Below are positions 1 through 7,069 of a DNA stretch of 13,271 nt, one piece after another; position 1 is the first letter of the stretch, and each line of letters starts with the position of its first letter. The stretch is from Hyphomonas sp. GTDB lineage: Bacteria; Pseudomonadota; Alphaproteobacteria; Caulobacterales; Hyphomonadaceae. The stretch is taken from positions 1-13,271 of the forward strand of contig DNFL01000002.1 of the NCBI GenBank assembly GCA_003486945.1. Reading direction: 5' to 3'. The notes beneath the pieces were generated by a model. It was not told where the DNA came from and searched no databases. It saw only the letters and a list, made by a program, of their open reading frames with translations. Both the position numbers and the translations under genes were made by a program.

Positions 1-1361
1 AGCTCGCGGCCCTTCTCGGTCAGGCGCAGGTCTGCATTGTCCTCGCGCAGGATCAGGCGGTATTCGGCCCGCGAGGTGAACATCCGATAGGGCTCGGTCA
101 CGCCTCGGGTCACGAGGTCGTCGATCAGCACCCCGATATAGGCTTCGGCCCGGTCGAAGATGACGGGGTCCTTTCCGGTGGCGGCCCGGGCAGCGTTGAG
201 ACCGGCCATCAGGCCCTGGGCTGCAGCTTCCTCATATCCGGTTGTCCCGTTGATCTGACCGGCAAGGTAGAGGCCCGGCTGGGCTTTCACTTCCAGCGCC
301 GGGCTCAACGCGCGGGGGTCCACATAGTCATACTCGATGGCATAGGCATGCTGCAGGATGACGACATCCTCGAGGCCGGGAATGGTCCGGATGAATTGCT
401 CCTGCACCTCTTCCGGCAGCGAGGTCGAGATGCCGTTCGGATAGACGGTATGGTCGTCGAGGCCTTCGGGCTCGAGGAAGACCTGATGCCGGTCGCGGTC
501 GCCGAAGCGGTGCACCTTGTCTTCGATTGAGGGGCAATAGCGGGGGCCGCGCCCGGAGATCGCGCCGGAATAGACCGCCGACTGATCCATGTGCGCTTCG
601 ATGATCGCGTGGGTTTCCGGCGTCGTCCAGGTGATGCCGCATTGGACCTGCGGAACGCCGATCCGGTCATTGAGAAAGCTGAAGGGCACCGGGGCCTCAT
701 CGGCCGGCTGCATCTCCAGACGGCCCCAATGGATGGTCCGCCCGTCGAGGCGCGCGGGGGTGCCGGTCTTGAGCCGGCCCATCGGCAGGCCCATCGCATA
801 AAGCCGGTCCGACAGACCGATCGCCGGCGCTTCGCCGACCCGGCCTGCAGGGATTCGGCGCGCGCCGATATGGATAACGCCCTTGAGGAACGTGCCGGTG
901 GTGATCACCACCTTCCGGGCCCGGTAGACGGCTCCGGTCAGGCCAACCACCCCGGCAATCTCGCCGTCCTCGATCACGAAATCTTCAGCCCCGTCCTCGA
1001 CCAGGGTGAGGTTCGGATAGGCCGAAAGCTCGGCCTGCATCGCTTCGCGGTAGAGCTTCCGGTCGATCTGCGAACGGGGCCCCCAGACGGCAGGGCCCTT
1101 TGACCGGTTCAGCATCCGGTACTGGATTCCGGCCTTGTCCGCCATGCGTCCCATCACGCCGTCGAGCGCATCGATCTCGCGCACGAGATGGCCTTTGCCG
1201 AGACCGCCGATGGCCGGGTTGCAACTCATCTCGCCGATGGTCGAAAGCTTGTGCGTGACCAGGGCCGTACGCGCGCCGAAGCGGGCGGACGCAGCCGCCG
1301 CCTCGCAGCCGGCATGGCCGCCGCCAATCACGATGACATCAAACTCGGCCGGGCCCGGCAT
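1..1361 (-). CDS. mnmG: tRNA uridine-5-carboxymethylaminomethyl modification enzyme MnmG (GidA), 3' end cut by window edge
   Basis: MnmG is the FAD-dependent partner of MnmE. Together they install carboxymethylaminomethyl groups at C5 of wobble U34 in certain tRNAs. The frame is open without a stop from the ATG at 1361 to the window edge, giving 453 codons of a family that usually has about 620 residues. The C-terminal MnmE- and tRNA-interacting part is therefore missing. Near the N-terminus the protein shows the FAD-binding motif GGGHAG (about residues 13-18) and then [19 protein letters not shown]. Further on are TTGTFLKG and [18 protein letters not shown], all typical of the family. It lies 66 bp downstream of mnmE on the same strand. 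A perfect CtrA-type box sits immediately upstream and touches the start codon. The start was chosen because the FAD motif follows at the expected distance. Identity is near certain. Confidence 0.97.
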   Translation of the reverse strand, partial: MPGPAEFDVIVIGGGHAGCEAAAASARFGARTALVTHKLSTIGEMSCNPAIGGLGKGHLVREIDALDGVMGRMADKAGIQYRMLNRSKGPAVWGPRSQIDRKLYREAMQAELSAYPNLTLVEDGAEDFVIEDGEIAGVVGLTGAVYRARKVVITTGTFLKGVIHIGARRIPAGRVGEAPAIGLSDRLYAMGLPMGRLKTGTPARLDGRTIHWGRLEMQPADEAPVPFSFLNDRIGVPQVQCGITWTTPETHAIIEAHMDQSAVYSGAISGRGPRYCPSIEDKVHRFGDRDRHQVFLEPEGLDDHTVYPNGISTSLPEEVQEQFIRTIPGLEDVVILQHAYAIEYDYVDPRALSPALEVKAQPGLYLAGQINGTTGYEEAAAQGLMAGLNAARAATGKDPVIFDRAEAYIGVLIDDLVTRGVTEPYRMFTSRAEYRLILREDNADLRLTEKGRE

Positions 1362-1375
1362 TAACCATCTCTTAA
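1361..1375. promoter_or_regulatory. CtrA-type box TTAA-N7-TTAA at the mnmG start codon
   Basis: The plus strand reads TTAA CCATCTC TTAA, an exact match to the CtrA full-site consensus TTAA-N7-TTAA. Its first eight bases, TTAACCAT, match the extended half-site known from Caulobacter. The box ends at the first base of the mnmG ATG, so it covers the ribosome-binding region. In this GC-rich DNA a chance match is rare (inference: well under 0.01 expected per window). Its position suits repression or a roadblock better than activation of mnmG. Binding has not been shown. Confidence 0.55.
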
Positions 1376-1394
1376 GTCGTGGGGTTCGGGCGGG

Positions 1395-1400
1395 TATATA
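1395..1400 (-). promoter_or_regulatory. possible -10 element (TATATA) between mnmE and mnmG
   Basis: The 66-bp gap between mnmE and mnmG contains a TATATA hexamer on the minus strand within otherwise G/C-rich DNA. If it is a -10 box, mnmG has its own promoter, and the CtrA box at 1361-1375 would lie just downstream of the transcription start. No convincing -35 element was seen, so this is weak. Confidence 0.2.
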
Positions 1401-1427
1401 ACGCCGGGGGAGGGGAAACCCTAGTGC

Positions 1428-2759
1428 CTATTTCCCGATACAGAAGCGGGAGAAGACGGCGCCCAGAATATCCTCGACACCGATCTGTCCGAGGATGGAT
1501 TGCGTCTCGCGGATCGCCAGGCGCAGGTCCTCGGCGACGAGTTCGTGGCCAAGTCCGGAGGCGAGGGCATCGCGCGCGGAGGTGAGCGCAGCGAGCCCGC
1601 GTCCCAGTTTTTCGCGGTGGCGCGCCCGGGTGATGGCAGGGGCTTCGACCGAGCCCGCGAAGCTGCGGATGCGCGCTTCAAGGTCCGCCTCCAGCCGGTC
1701 CATGCCAGAGCCGTCCTTCGCACTTATGATGTGTGACGCCCAACCCGGGGTCTCAGCGAGCACGTCCGCCTTGTTCACCACCACCATCCCCTTCGGGTCC
1801 GGCCAGGGGAGGGGAGGGGGGGCAGATGGGAGGTCCGATCCGTCGATGAGCAGCAGACAGAGGTCGGCGTCATCTGCCGTCATCTTTGCGCGGCGAATAC
1901 CTTCAGCCTCGATCTCGTCTTCCGTTTCTCGCAGGCCCGCCGTGTCTGCGATCCACACAACCTGACCGCCGAGCACCCGGCGGATCTCGATCACGTCTCG
2001 GGTGGTGCCCGGCTTCGAGGTGACGATGGCGGCCTCACGCCCGGCGAGCCGGTTGAGCAGGGTCGACTTGCCGGCATTCGGCGCGCCGATGATCGCGATG
2101 CGGAAACCGTCGCGGATACGTTCGCCGACCCAGCCCTCGCCGAGGGCGGCAGTCACTTCCCGGATGAGAGCGTCCAGCCGGTCGCGGACCGGCGCGTCGG
2201 CATCGGCCGACACATCTCCCTCGTCCGGGAAGTCCACCATCACCTCAACCAGGGCGAGCAGATACATCAACTCGTCGCGCCAGCCGGCATAGATGTCCGA
2301 CAAGCCGCCGGTCAGCTGGCGAAGGGCCTGGCTCTTCTGACCGAGCGTCTCGGCTTCGATCAGGTCGGCGACCCCTTCGGCCTGGGTGAGGTCGAGCTTG
2401 CCCGCTTCGAATGCGCGCCGGGTGAACTCGCCGGGCTCGGCGAGACGCACGCCTTCAAGATCCGTCAGGGCACGGAGGGCATGCTCGACCACTGCCGGCC
2501 CGCCATGCAGGAACAGCTCGAGCGTGTCTTCGCCGGTATAGGAATTGGGGGCGGGGAAGAAGAGGACGATGCCCTCATCGATCAGGTTGCCATCTGCGTC
2601 CTGGAATTTTGCCAGCGTGCCGCGCCGGGCAGGGGGCAGGCCTTCGGCGAGCAGTTGCGCCCCGATGGCATAGACGGCCGGACCCGATACGCGCACCACC
2701 GCGAGGGCGGAGGGCAGGGTACCGGAGGCGAGAGCGCAGATCGTGTCCTGCGCACCCAT
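1428..2759 (-). CDS. mnmE: tRNA modification GTPase MnmE (TrmE)
   Basis: MnmE binds formyl-tetrahydrofolate and hydrolyses GTP. With MnmG it modifies U34 of tRNAs reading split codon boxes. The protein has 443 aa, normal for the family. The N-terminal folate-binding domain occupies about residues 1-115, followed by a helical domain with an inserted Ras-like G domain. G-domain motifs are the P-loop GAPNAGKS (225-232), TTRD (252-255), DTAG (272-275), NKAD (329-332) and SAK (346-348). The protein ends in the diagnostic CIGK motif (440-443), whose Cys is important for the modification reaction. A strong GGGAGG Shine-Dalgarno overlaps the TAG stop of rho (10 bp between the genes), suggesting translational coupling. 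The gene is complete and intact. Confidence 0.98.
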   Translation of the reverse strand: MGAQDTICALASGTLPSALAVVRVSGPAVYAIGAQLLAEGLPPARRGTLAKFQDADGNLIDEGIVLFFPAPNSYTGEDTLELFLHGGPAVVEHALRALTDLEGVRLAEPGEFTRRAFEAGKLDLTQAEGVADLIEAETLGQKSQALRQLTGGLSDIYAGWRDELMYLLALVEVMVDFPDEGDVSADADAPVRDRLDALIREVTAALGEGWVGERIRDGFRIAIIGAPNAGKSTLLNRLAGREAAIVTSKPGTTRDVIEIRRVLGGQVVWIADTAGLRETEDEIEAEGIRRAKMTADDADLCLLLIDGSDLPSAPPPLPWPDPKGMVVVNKADVLAETPGWASHIISAKDGSGMDRLEADLEARIRSFAGSVEAPAITRARHREKLGRGLAALTSARDALASGLGHELVAEDLRLAIRETQSILGQIGVEDILGAVFSRFCIGK

Positions 2760-2769
2760 TGGCGCCTCC

Positions 2770-4059
2770 CTAGTTCTTCATCGCTTCGAAGAACTCGTCG
2801 TTGGTCTTCGTCTGGCGCAGCTTGTCGATGAGGAAGTCGATCGCGTCCGAGGTGCCCATCGGGCCAAGGATGCGGCGAAGGATGTAAATCTTCGACAGCT
2901 GGTCCTGCGGCGTGATGAGCTCTTCTTTCCGCGTACCGGACTTCATGATGTCGATGGCCGGGAAGGTGCGCTTGTCAGCAATCTTCCGATCGAGCACGAC
3001 CTCGGAGTTACCCGTGCCTTTGAACTCTTCGAAAATCACTTCGTCCATCCGGCTGCCGGTATCGATCAGGGCGGTGGCGACAATCGTCAGCGATCCACCA
3101 TTCTCGACATTCCGCGCGGCGCCGAAGAAACGTTTCGGGCGCTGCAGGGCGTTCGCGTCCACACCGCCGGTGAGGACCTTGCCGGAGGAGGGGACAGTCG
3201 TGTTGTAAGCGCGGCCAAGGCGCGTGATCGAGTCGAGCAGGATGACGACATCGCGCTTGTGCTCGACAAGGCGTTTGGCTTTCTCGATCACCATCTCGGC
3301 AACCTGGACGTGGCGGGTCGCCGGCTCGTCAAAAGTCGAGGCAACAACCTCGCCCTTCACCGTTCGGCGCATGTCGGTCACTTCTTCCGGGCGCTCGTCG
3401 ATGAGCAGGACGATCAGATAGCACTCGGGGTGGTTCTCTTCGATCGCCGCGGCGATGTTCTGCATGAGGACGGTCTTACCGGTCCGCGGCGGCGCAACGA
3501 TCAGGGCGCGCTGGCCCTTGCCGATCGGCGAGACGATATCGATGACCCGGCCGGAGCGGTCCTTCTTCGTCGGATCGCGGCTCTCCATCTTGAGGCGCTT
3601 GTCCGGATAGAGCGGGGTCAGGTTGTCGAAGTGGACCTTCTTGTTGGCCTTGTCCGGATCTTCGAAATTGATGCGGCTGACATCGGTCAGCGCGAAGTAG
3701 CGCTCGGAATCCTGCGGCGCAATGATCGGACCTTCGACCGTGTCGCCGGTGCGGATGTTCGCCTTCTTCAGGACTTCCGGGCTGACATAGATATCGTCCG
3801 GGCCGGGCAGGTAGTTCGATTCCGGCGAGCGCAGGAAGCCGAAGCCGTCGGTCAGGACCTCGAGCACGCCCTGCCCTGTGATCTCGACTTCGCTGTCAGC
3901 CAGCTCCTTCAGGATCGCGAACAGCATATCCTGAGTTCGCATTGAGGATGCATTCTCGATCTCGAGCTCTTCGGCATAGGCGAGGAGCTCCTCAGGCGAC
4001 TTTGCCTTGAGTTCGCGCAGAGTCACGCTGGTGAGGTTGTCGAGCGTCGAGGAAGCCAT
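2770..4059 (-). CDS. rho: transcription termination factor Rho
   Basis: Rho is a hexameric RNA-dependent ATPase/helicase that ends transcription of untranslated RNA. The protein has 429 aa. The N-terminal helical domain is followed by an RNA-binding OSB/cold-shock fold with the RNP1-like motif DGFGFLR (71-77). The RecA-type motor has the Walker A sequence APPRTGKT (189-196), Walker B DVVILLDS (270-277) and the Q-loop region [11 protein letters not shown] (291-301). An R-loop segment around KGTGNSE (348-353) follows. No large insertion is present. The start at 4059 fits the conserved N-terminal length, although the upstream Shine-Dalgarno is weak. rho precedes mnmE and mnmG closely. A 146-bp leader separates it from hemJ, so it probably has its own promoter. 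Rho is often autoregulated through its leader, but the sequence does not prove that here. Confidence 0.98.
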   Translation of the reverse strand: MASSTLDNLTSVTLRELKAKSPEELLAYAEELEIENASSMRTQDMLFAILKELADSEVEITGQGVLEVLTDGFGFLRSPESNYLPGPDDIYVSPEVLKKANIRTGDTVEGPIIAPQDSERYFALTDVSRINFEDPDKANKKVHFDNLTPLYPDKRLKMESRDPTKKDRSGRVIDIVSPIGKGQRALIVAPPRTGKTVLMQNIAAAIEENHPECYLIVLLIDERPEEVTDMRRTVKGEVVASTFDEPATRHVQVAEMVIEKAKRLVEHKRDVVILLDSITRLGRAYNTTVPSSGKVLTGGVDANALQRPKRFFGAARNVENGGSLTIVATALIDTGSRMDEVIFEEFKGTGNSEVVLDRKIADKRTFPAIDIMKSGTRKEELITPQDQLSKIYILRRILGPMGTSDAIDFLIDKLRQTKTNDEFFEAMKN

Positions 4060-4205
4060 ACGGACGGTCCGGATTCTGGATTGAGTTTTGGGGGTGCCGG
4101 TCAGAGGGAATCACGGGGCGCCACGAGGATTGGGCGCACCGGCATGCGTCCTCATCGCCAATTTGAACCCTGCCGTCAAGCGCCCGAGGCCGTTTGAGGG
4201 CGGTA
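4060..4205 (-). promoter_or_regulatory. rho leader and promoter region
   Basis: This 146-bp gap between hemJ and rho contains TTGACGG on the minus strand (4173-4179), matching the -35 consensus of alphaproteobacterial housekeeping promoters (TTGACGS). No good -10 follows. GATGAG at the usual spacing matches only three of six TATAAT bases. Two GANTC sites (4072-4076 and 4108-4112) lie in the leader and a third (4020-4024) lies just inside rho. A small dyad with CGCCC and GGGCG arms (4181-4185 and 4198-4202) lies just after the hemJ stop and lacks a U tract. The promoter assignment is tentative. Confidence 0.35.
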
Positions 4206-4637
4206 TCAGACGAAGGGTTTCACAATAACAAGGATGACAACGCCGATCATCAACAGGAAAGGCACCTCATTCAGCATCCTGAGCCGCTTCGCCTGCACCG
4301 TGCCGGTCACCCGGTCGACCTTCTTGCCGAGGCTGATGAAATAGCCGTGCAGGCCGCTGATCGCCAGAACGAGGGCGAGTTTGGCGTGCATCCAGCCCTG
4401 TTCAAGTAATGCTGGGTTCAGATACAGCATCCAAAGCCCAAGAATCCACACAAGTATGATACTTGGATTAAGGATGATGTTCTTCAGCCGGTTGGAGGCG
4501 TCCTTCATCGTCTCGAATAGGGGCTCGCCCGGCTGGCTCGACAGCTGGTGGATCTTGTAGCGCGGATAGACGAGCAGCCCAGCCATCAGGGCGATGACGA
4601 AAATCAGGTGCGCCGCCTTGACCCAAAGATACAGCAA
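4206..4637 (-). CDS. hemJ: protoporphyrinogen IX oxidase HemJ (UPF0093/CopD-like membrane protein)
   Basis: HemJ converts protoporphyrinogen IX to protoporphyrin IX, the step before ferrochelatase, in bacteria lacking HemG or HemY. The 143-aa protein has about four hydrophobic segments (roughly 8-24, 55-75, 84-102 and 125-140). Family marks are KAAH with His10 near the N-terminus, HAKLALV (84-90) and RMLNEVP (120-126), matching the RxxNExP signature. The start is TTG at 4635-4637, chosen because an excellent TGAGGAGG Shine-Dalgarno lies about 7 nt upstream and LYLWVKAAH begins the family directly. That Shine-Dalgarno overlaps the hemH TGA, so translation is probably coupled. Placement after hemE and hemH supports the haem role. 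The middle (about 4430-4480) is AT-richer than its surroundings, uses rare-looking codons such as ATA, and contains a perfect palindrome. Confidence 0.9.
   Translation of the reverse strand: MLYLWVKAAHLIFVIALMAGLLVYPRYKIHQLSSQPGEPLFETMKDASNRLKNIILNPSIILVWILGLWMLYLNPALLEQGWMHAKLALVLAISGLHGYFISLGKKVDRVTGTVQAKRLRMLNEVPFLLMIGVVILVIVKPFV
4451..4465. repeat. 15-bp perfect palindrome inside hemJ
   Basis: CAAGTAT-G-ATACTTG has 7-bp arms around one central base, in an AT-rich patch of hemJ. An AATCCACA octamer, the same DnaA-like core found in the hemE-PPSR gap, lies immediately to its left (4443-4450) and overlaps a GANTC site at 4442-4446. It could be an intragenic protein-binding site or chance. 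Confidence 0.4.
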
Positions 4638-4648
4638 ATCGCGCCTCC

Positions 4649-5722
4649 TCAGACCGCCGTTTCAATCACGCGGACACCTGCCTTGTGCACCTTATCGCGG
4701 TGCGGGCAACCGCTCCAGCCGGCCGGGCACAGCCGGCCGCCGGCGCAGGAGCGGATGGTTTCCTTCATGCCGAGCGCAGCCAGGGTTTCCTGCGCGAGGC
4801 TCGCGATGAAACCGGGATGGGTGCCCAGCGCCTCAACCCGCGTATAGCTCGGCGCGCCATGTTCCTCGGCGAGCACCCGGTATTCTTCGCCGAGTTCGAC
4901 CAGCGTTTCGATATGTTCCGACACGAACGCGATGGGCGCGATCAGGATGTTCTTTCCGGCTTTCGCGGCATGCTCCACTTCCGCCTCGGTGGCCGGGCCA
5001 ATCCATTTCAGCGGGCCAACGCGCGACTGGTAGCAGACCTGCACATGCCAGTCCGCCGGCACCCGGCCGGCGATCATTTCCGCCATCGCCTCGCACTGCC
5101 ACTGATAGGGGTCGCCCGCCTCGACCACGCTTTCGGGCAGGCCGTGTGCGGAAAGCAGCAGCGATACATTCTCCGGCGATCCGGCTTTCCGGTGAGCCTC
5201 GAGAATGCGGTCGACATGCGCGGAAAGGAAGCCTTCCTCGAACGGATAGCAGCAGATGGTGCGCGCCGTGCCCTTGAAGGCCTTCTTCCAGGCGGTCAGC
5301 GACGAGCCTGTCGTCGTCGTCGAGAATTGCGGATAGAGTGGCAGCAGAACCACATCATCCGGGGCCCATTTCTTCACCGCCGCTGCCGCTGCTTCCGTGA
5401 ACGGATGCCAGTAGCGCATGGCGATGAAGCAGCGCACTTCGTCGCCCGGCAGATGTTTCTGGAGCTCGGCGGTCAGCGCCGCCACCTGCGCCTCTGTTTC
5501 CGGGAGCAAGGGGGAGCCGCCCCCGGCATCCATCATCGCATAGTTCTTCTTCGCCATCGGCGCCCGGCTGCGTGATATCAGGCGCGCCAGCACAAAACGG
5601 ACGGGGAGGGGCGCGCGGATGATCGCGGGGTCGCGGAACAGGTTCTGCAGGAAGGGTTGCACTGCCGCCGGCTTGTCCGGACCGCCGAGATTGAACAATA
5701 CAACGGCGATCTTCCGGCCCAT
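4649..5722 (-). CDS. hemH: ferrochelatase HemH, probable iron-sulfur type
   Basis: Ferrochelatase inserts Fe2+ into protoporphyrin IX to make haem at the membrane. The protein has 357 aa, longer at the C-terminus than cysteine-poor ferrochelatases. The N-terminus VLFNLGGPD (8-16) is typical. Active-site His193 lies in LLLSAHGLPESVV, and Glu269 lies in FVSEHIETLVELG. The C-terminal tail carries Cys326, Cys332 and Cys339, and Cys157/Cys158 lie internally. Some bacterial ferrochelatases, including the one from Caulobacter, bind a [2Fe-2S] cluster through an internal Cys and C-terminal Cys residues, so cluster binding is a reasonable inference. The start is ATG at 5722, 8 bp after the hemE stop and preceded by an AGGTAGGGG ribosome-binding site. 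It forms a unit with hemE upstream and hemJ downstream. Confidence 0.97.
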   Translation of the reverse strand: MGRKIAVVLFNLGGPDKPAAVQPFLQNLFRDPAIIRAPLPVRFVLARLISRSRAPMAKKNYAMMDAGGGSPLLPETEAQVAALTAELQKHLPGDEVRCFIAMRYWHPFTEAAAAAVKKWAPDDVVLLPLYPQFSTTTTGSSLTAWKKAFKGTARTICCYPFEEGFLSAHVDRILEAHRKAGSPENVSLLLSAHGLPESVVEAGDPYQWQCEAMAEMIAGRVPADWHVQVCYQSRVGPLKWIGPATEAEVEHAAKAGKNILIAPIAFVSEHIETLVELGEEYRVLAEEHGAPSYTRVEALGTHPGFIASLAQETLAALGMKETIRSCAGGRLCPAGWSGCPHRDKVHKAGVRVIETAV

Positions 5723-5730
5723 GCCAGCCC

Positions 5731-6768
5731 CTACCTCTTCCGGATTCTGTTGATCACACGCTCGACATGCGCAATCGGCGTCTCTGGCCGGATGCCGTGG
5801 CCGAGATTGAAGATATGGGGCCGGCCCCGATAGGCGTCCAGAAGTTCATCCACCCGTGCGTCAAGACGCCCGCCCCCTTCGATGAGCAGCAGGGGATCAA
5901 GATGTCCCTGCACCGGGAAACCGGCCGGTACCTCGCGGTTGATGAAAGCAGGTGACACGGCGGTGTCGAGGCCAACACCCGTCACACCTGTGTCCCGCAC
6001 ATATTCCGGTAGCATCACACCGGCGCCGCGCGGAAAGCCGATAATCGGCACAGTGATTCCCATCGCCCGCAGGCGCGAGACCAGCTTCTTTGTCGGCGCA
6101 ATAATCACTTCGCGGAACACGTTGTCCGGCAGGCCTTCAGCCCAGCTGTCAAACAGCATCAGCGCGTCCGCCCCGGCCTCGACCTGGGCAGCAAGGTAAT
6201 GCGCCGTCGCCTCCGCCACCTTGTCCATCGCTGCGGCGAGGTCGTCCGGCCGGCCATGGGCCCATCGCCAGGCCATAGACTTGTCGGTCTTGCCGCGGCC
6301 CTCGATGGCATAAAGCGTCACGGTCCAGGGGCTGCCCGCAAAACCGATCAGCGTGGTCGATGCCGGCAATGCTGCCTTCACTCGCGACACGGTTTCATAG
6401 ACCGGGGAAAGCCGGTCGGCCGCCGCCTGCGGTTTCACCCGGTCGAGATCTGCTGGCGCCGCAATTGTTTCCACCAGCGGACCTTCGCCCTTTTCGAAGG
6501 CAACATTCAGGCCCATCGCATCCAGGATCAGCAGGATGTCGGCAAACAGGATCGCCCCATCCATGCCATACCGGCGCACCGGCTGCAGGGTCGCTTCGGC
6601 AGCGAGAGACGGTGTGTAGCAGAAATCCAGGAAGTCCCGCGCCCGCGCCCGCGTTTCCAGGTATTCCGGAAGATGGCGTCCCGCCTGCCGCATCATCCAG
6701 ACCGGAGGAGGGGATACGGATCTGCCCGAAAGCACGTCGAGGATTTTTTTGCCGCTGCTTTCCGCCAT
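5731..6768 (-). CDS. hemE: uroporphyrinogen decarboxylase HemE
   Basis: HemE removes four carboxyl groups from uroporphyrinogen III to give coproporphyrinogen III. From the ATG at 6768 the protein has 345 aa, close to the usual 350. Family marks are the N-terminal substrate loop WMMRQAGRHLPEY (24-36) and FADIL with Asp77, the likely pyrrole-binding aspartate. Also present are GFAGSPWT (142-149) with Tyr153 nearby, FDSWA (206-210) and NLGHGI (321-326) with His324. An in-frame TTG at 6786 would add six residues. The ATG is preferred because the purine-rich GAAGGGGGAAG lies just upstream of it and would otherwise be coding. It is the first gene of the hemE-hemH-hemJ group and borders the putative replication origin, as in Caulobacter. 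Confidence 0.97.
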   Translation of the reverse strand: MAESSGKKILDVLSGRSVSPPPVWMMRQAGRHLPEYLETRARARDFLDFCYTPSLAAEATLQPVRRYGMDGAILFADILLILDAMGLNVAFEKGEGPLVETIAAPADLDRVKPQAAADRLSPVYETVSRVKAALPASTTLIGFAGSPWTVTLYAIEGRGKTDKSMAWRWAHGRPDDLAAAMDKVAEATAHYLAAQVEAGADALMLFDSWAEGLPDNVFREVIIAPTKKLVSRLRAMGITVPIIGFPRGAGVMLPEYVRDTGVTGVGLDTAVSPAFINREVPAGFPVQGHLDPLLLIEGGGRLDARVDELLDAYRGRPHIFNLGHGIRPETPIAHVERVINRIRKR

Positions 6769-6810
6769 TCCCACTTCCCCCTTCAAATCTCAAAACGGGC
6801 CCGACAGGGC

Positions 6811-6836
6811 TCTTATGATTATTATCCCTGCATATG
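6811..6836. other. AT-rich patch, candidate DNA unwinding element
   Basis: This is the most AT-rich run in the intergenic region, including TTATGATTATTATC. It lies on the hemE side with the DnaA-like sites on the other side, an arrangement expected of an origin. On the minus strand GATAAT could instead be a -10 element for hemE. The sequence cannot separate these roles. Confidence 0.35.
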
Positions 6837-6845
6837 CGGGGAAAA

Positions 6846-6858
6846 CGCTCTTAGAGCG
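6846..6858. repeat. 13-bp palindrome CGCTCT-T-AGAGCG
   Basis: Perfect 6-bp arms flank one central base. The loop is too small for a hairpin, so a dimeric protein-binding site is the more natural reading. It sits between the AT-rich patch and the first DnaA-like core. No regulator was identified. Confidence 0.4.
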
Positions 6859-6872
6859 GCTTTATGAACCAA

Positions 6873-6891
6873 AATCCACAAGCGAGTCACA
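6873..6891 (+). repeat. 19-bp composite repeat, copy 1 (DnaA-like core + GANTC)
   Basis: AATCCACAAGCGAGTCACA joins a DnaA-box-like 3' part (AATCCACA) to GAGTCACA, which contains a GANTC methylation site. It matches copy 2 at 7054-7072 with one A/G difference, in the same orientation, 181 bp apart. Confidence 0.75.
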
Positions 6892-7069
6892 GATAGGGGG
6901 CAGGCACCTAGAGGAAAGATTCAGCCGGATTCTCAATCCTTAACGCCGGGTTAACACCCCCGTCGGAGTCACAGGTCGGAACAAGGCAGGACCAGCGGGG
7001 AGTCGAATTCGCCGGATTGTGGAATGCGTGTGACTCCCTGTGCAGCACAGCGCAATCCACAGGCGAGTC
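6884..7069. promoter_or_regulatory. cluster of seven GANTC (CcrM-type) sites
   Basis: GANTC occurs at 6884, 6918, 6928, 6966, 7000, 7032 and 7065 (first base of each). At this base composition roughly one per 300 bp is expected, so seven in 186 bp is a strong excess. CcrM methylates GANTC in alphaproteobacteria and links methylation state to replication passage. Four of the seven lie in the octamer GAGTCACA (three direct, one inverted). Confidence 0.8.
6940..6954. promoter_or_regulatory. CtrA-type box TTAA-N7-TTAA in the hemE-PPSR gap
   Basis: TTAA CGCCGGG TTAA is an exact match to the CtrA full-site consensus and is itself nearly palindromic. In Caulobacter CtrA binds several such sites in Cori and represses initiation. 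Only one full box is visible here. It lies between the AT-rich patch and the main DnaA-like cluster. Confidence 0.65.

Noticed and set aside
1949..1957. DnaA-like nonamer CGATCCACA in mnmE
   Set aside because: It is a single 7-of-9 match inside a conserved coding stretch with no neighbouring sites; chance is sufficient.
2743..3945. 400-codon open frame on the plus strand across rho
   Set aside because: It lies antisense to the clearly conserved rho gene. Its composition is what the complement of GC-rich codons produces, and it shows no family motif.
4181..4202. Terminator after hemJ
   Set aside because: The dyad has only 5-bp arms with a 12-nt loop and no T run on the minus strand.
6928..6945. 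IHF-like site near TCTCAATCCTTAA
   Set aside because: It has two mismatches to WATCAANNNNTTR, too weak to claim, although an IHF site next to a CtrA box would fit Caulobacter.
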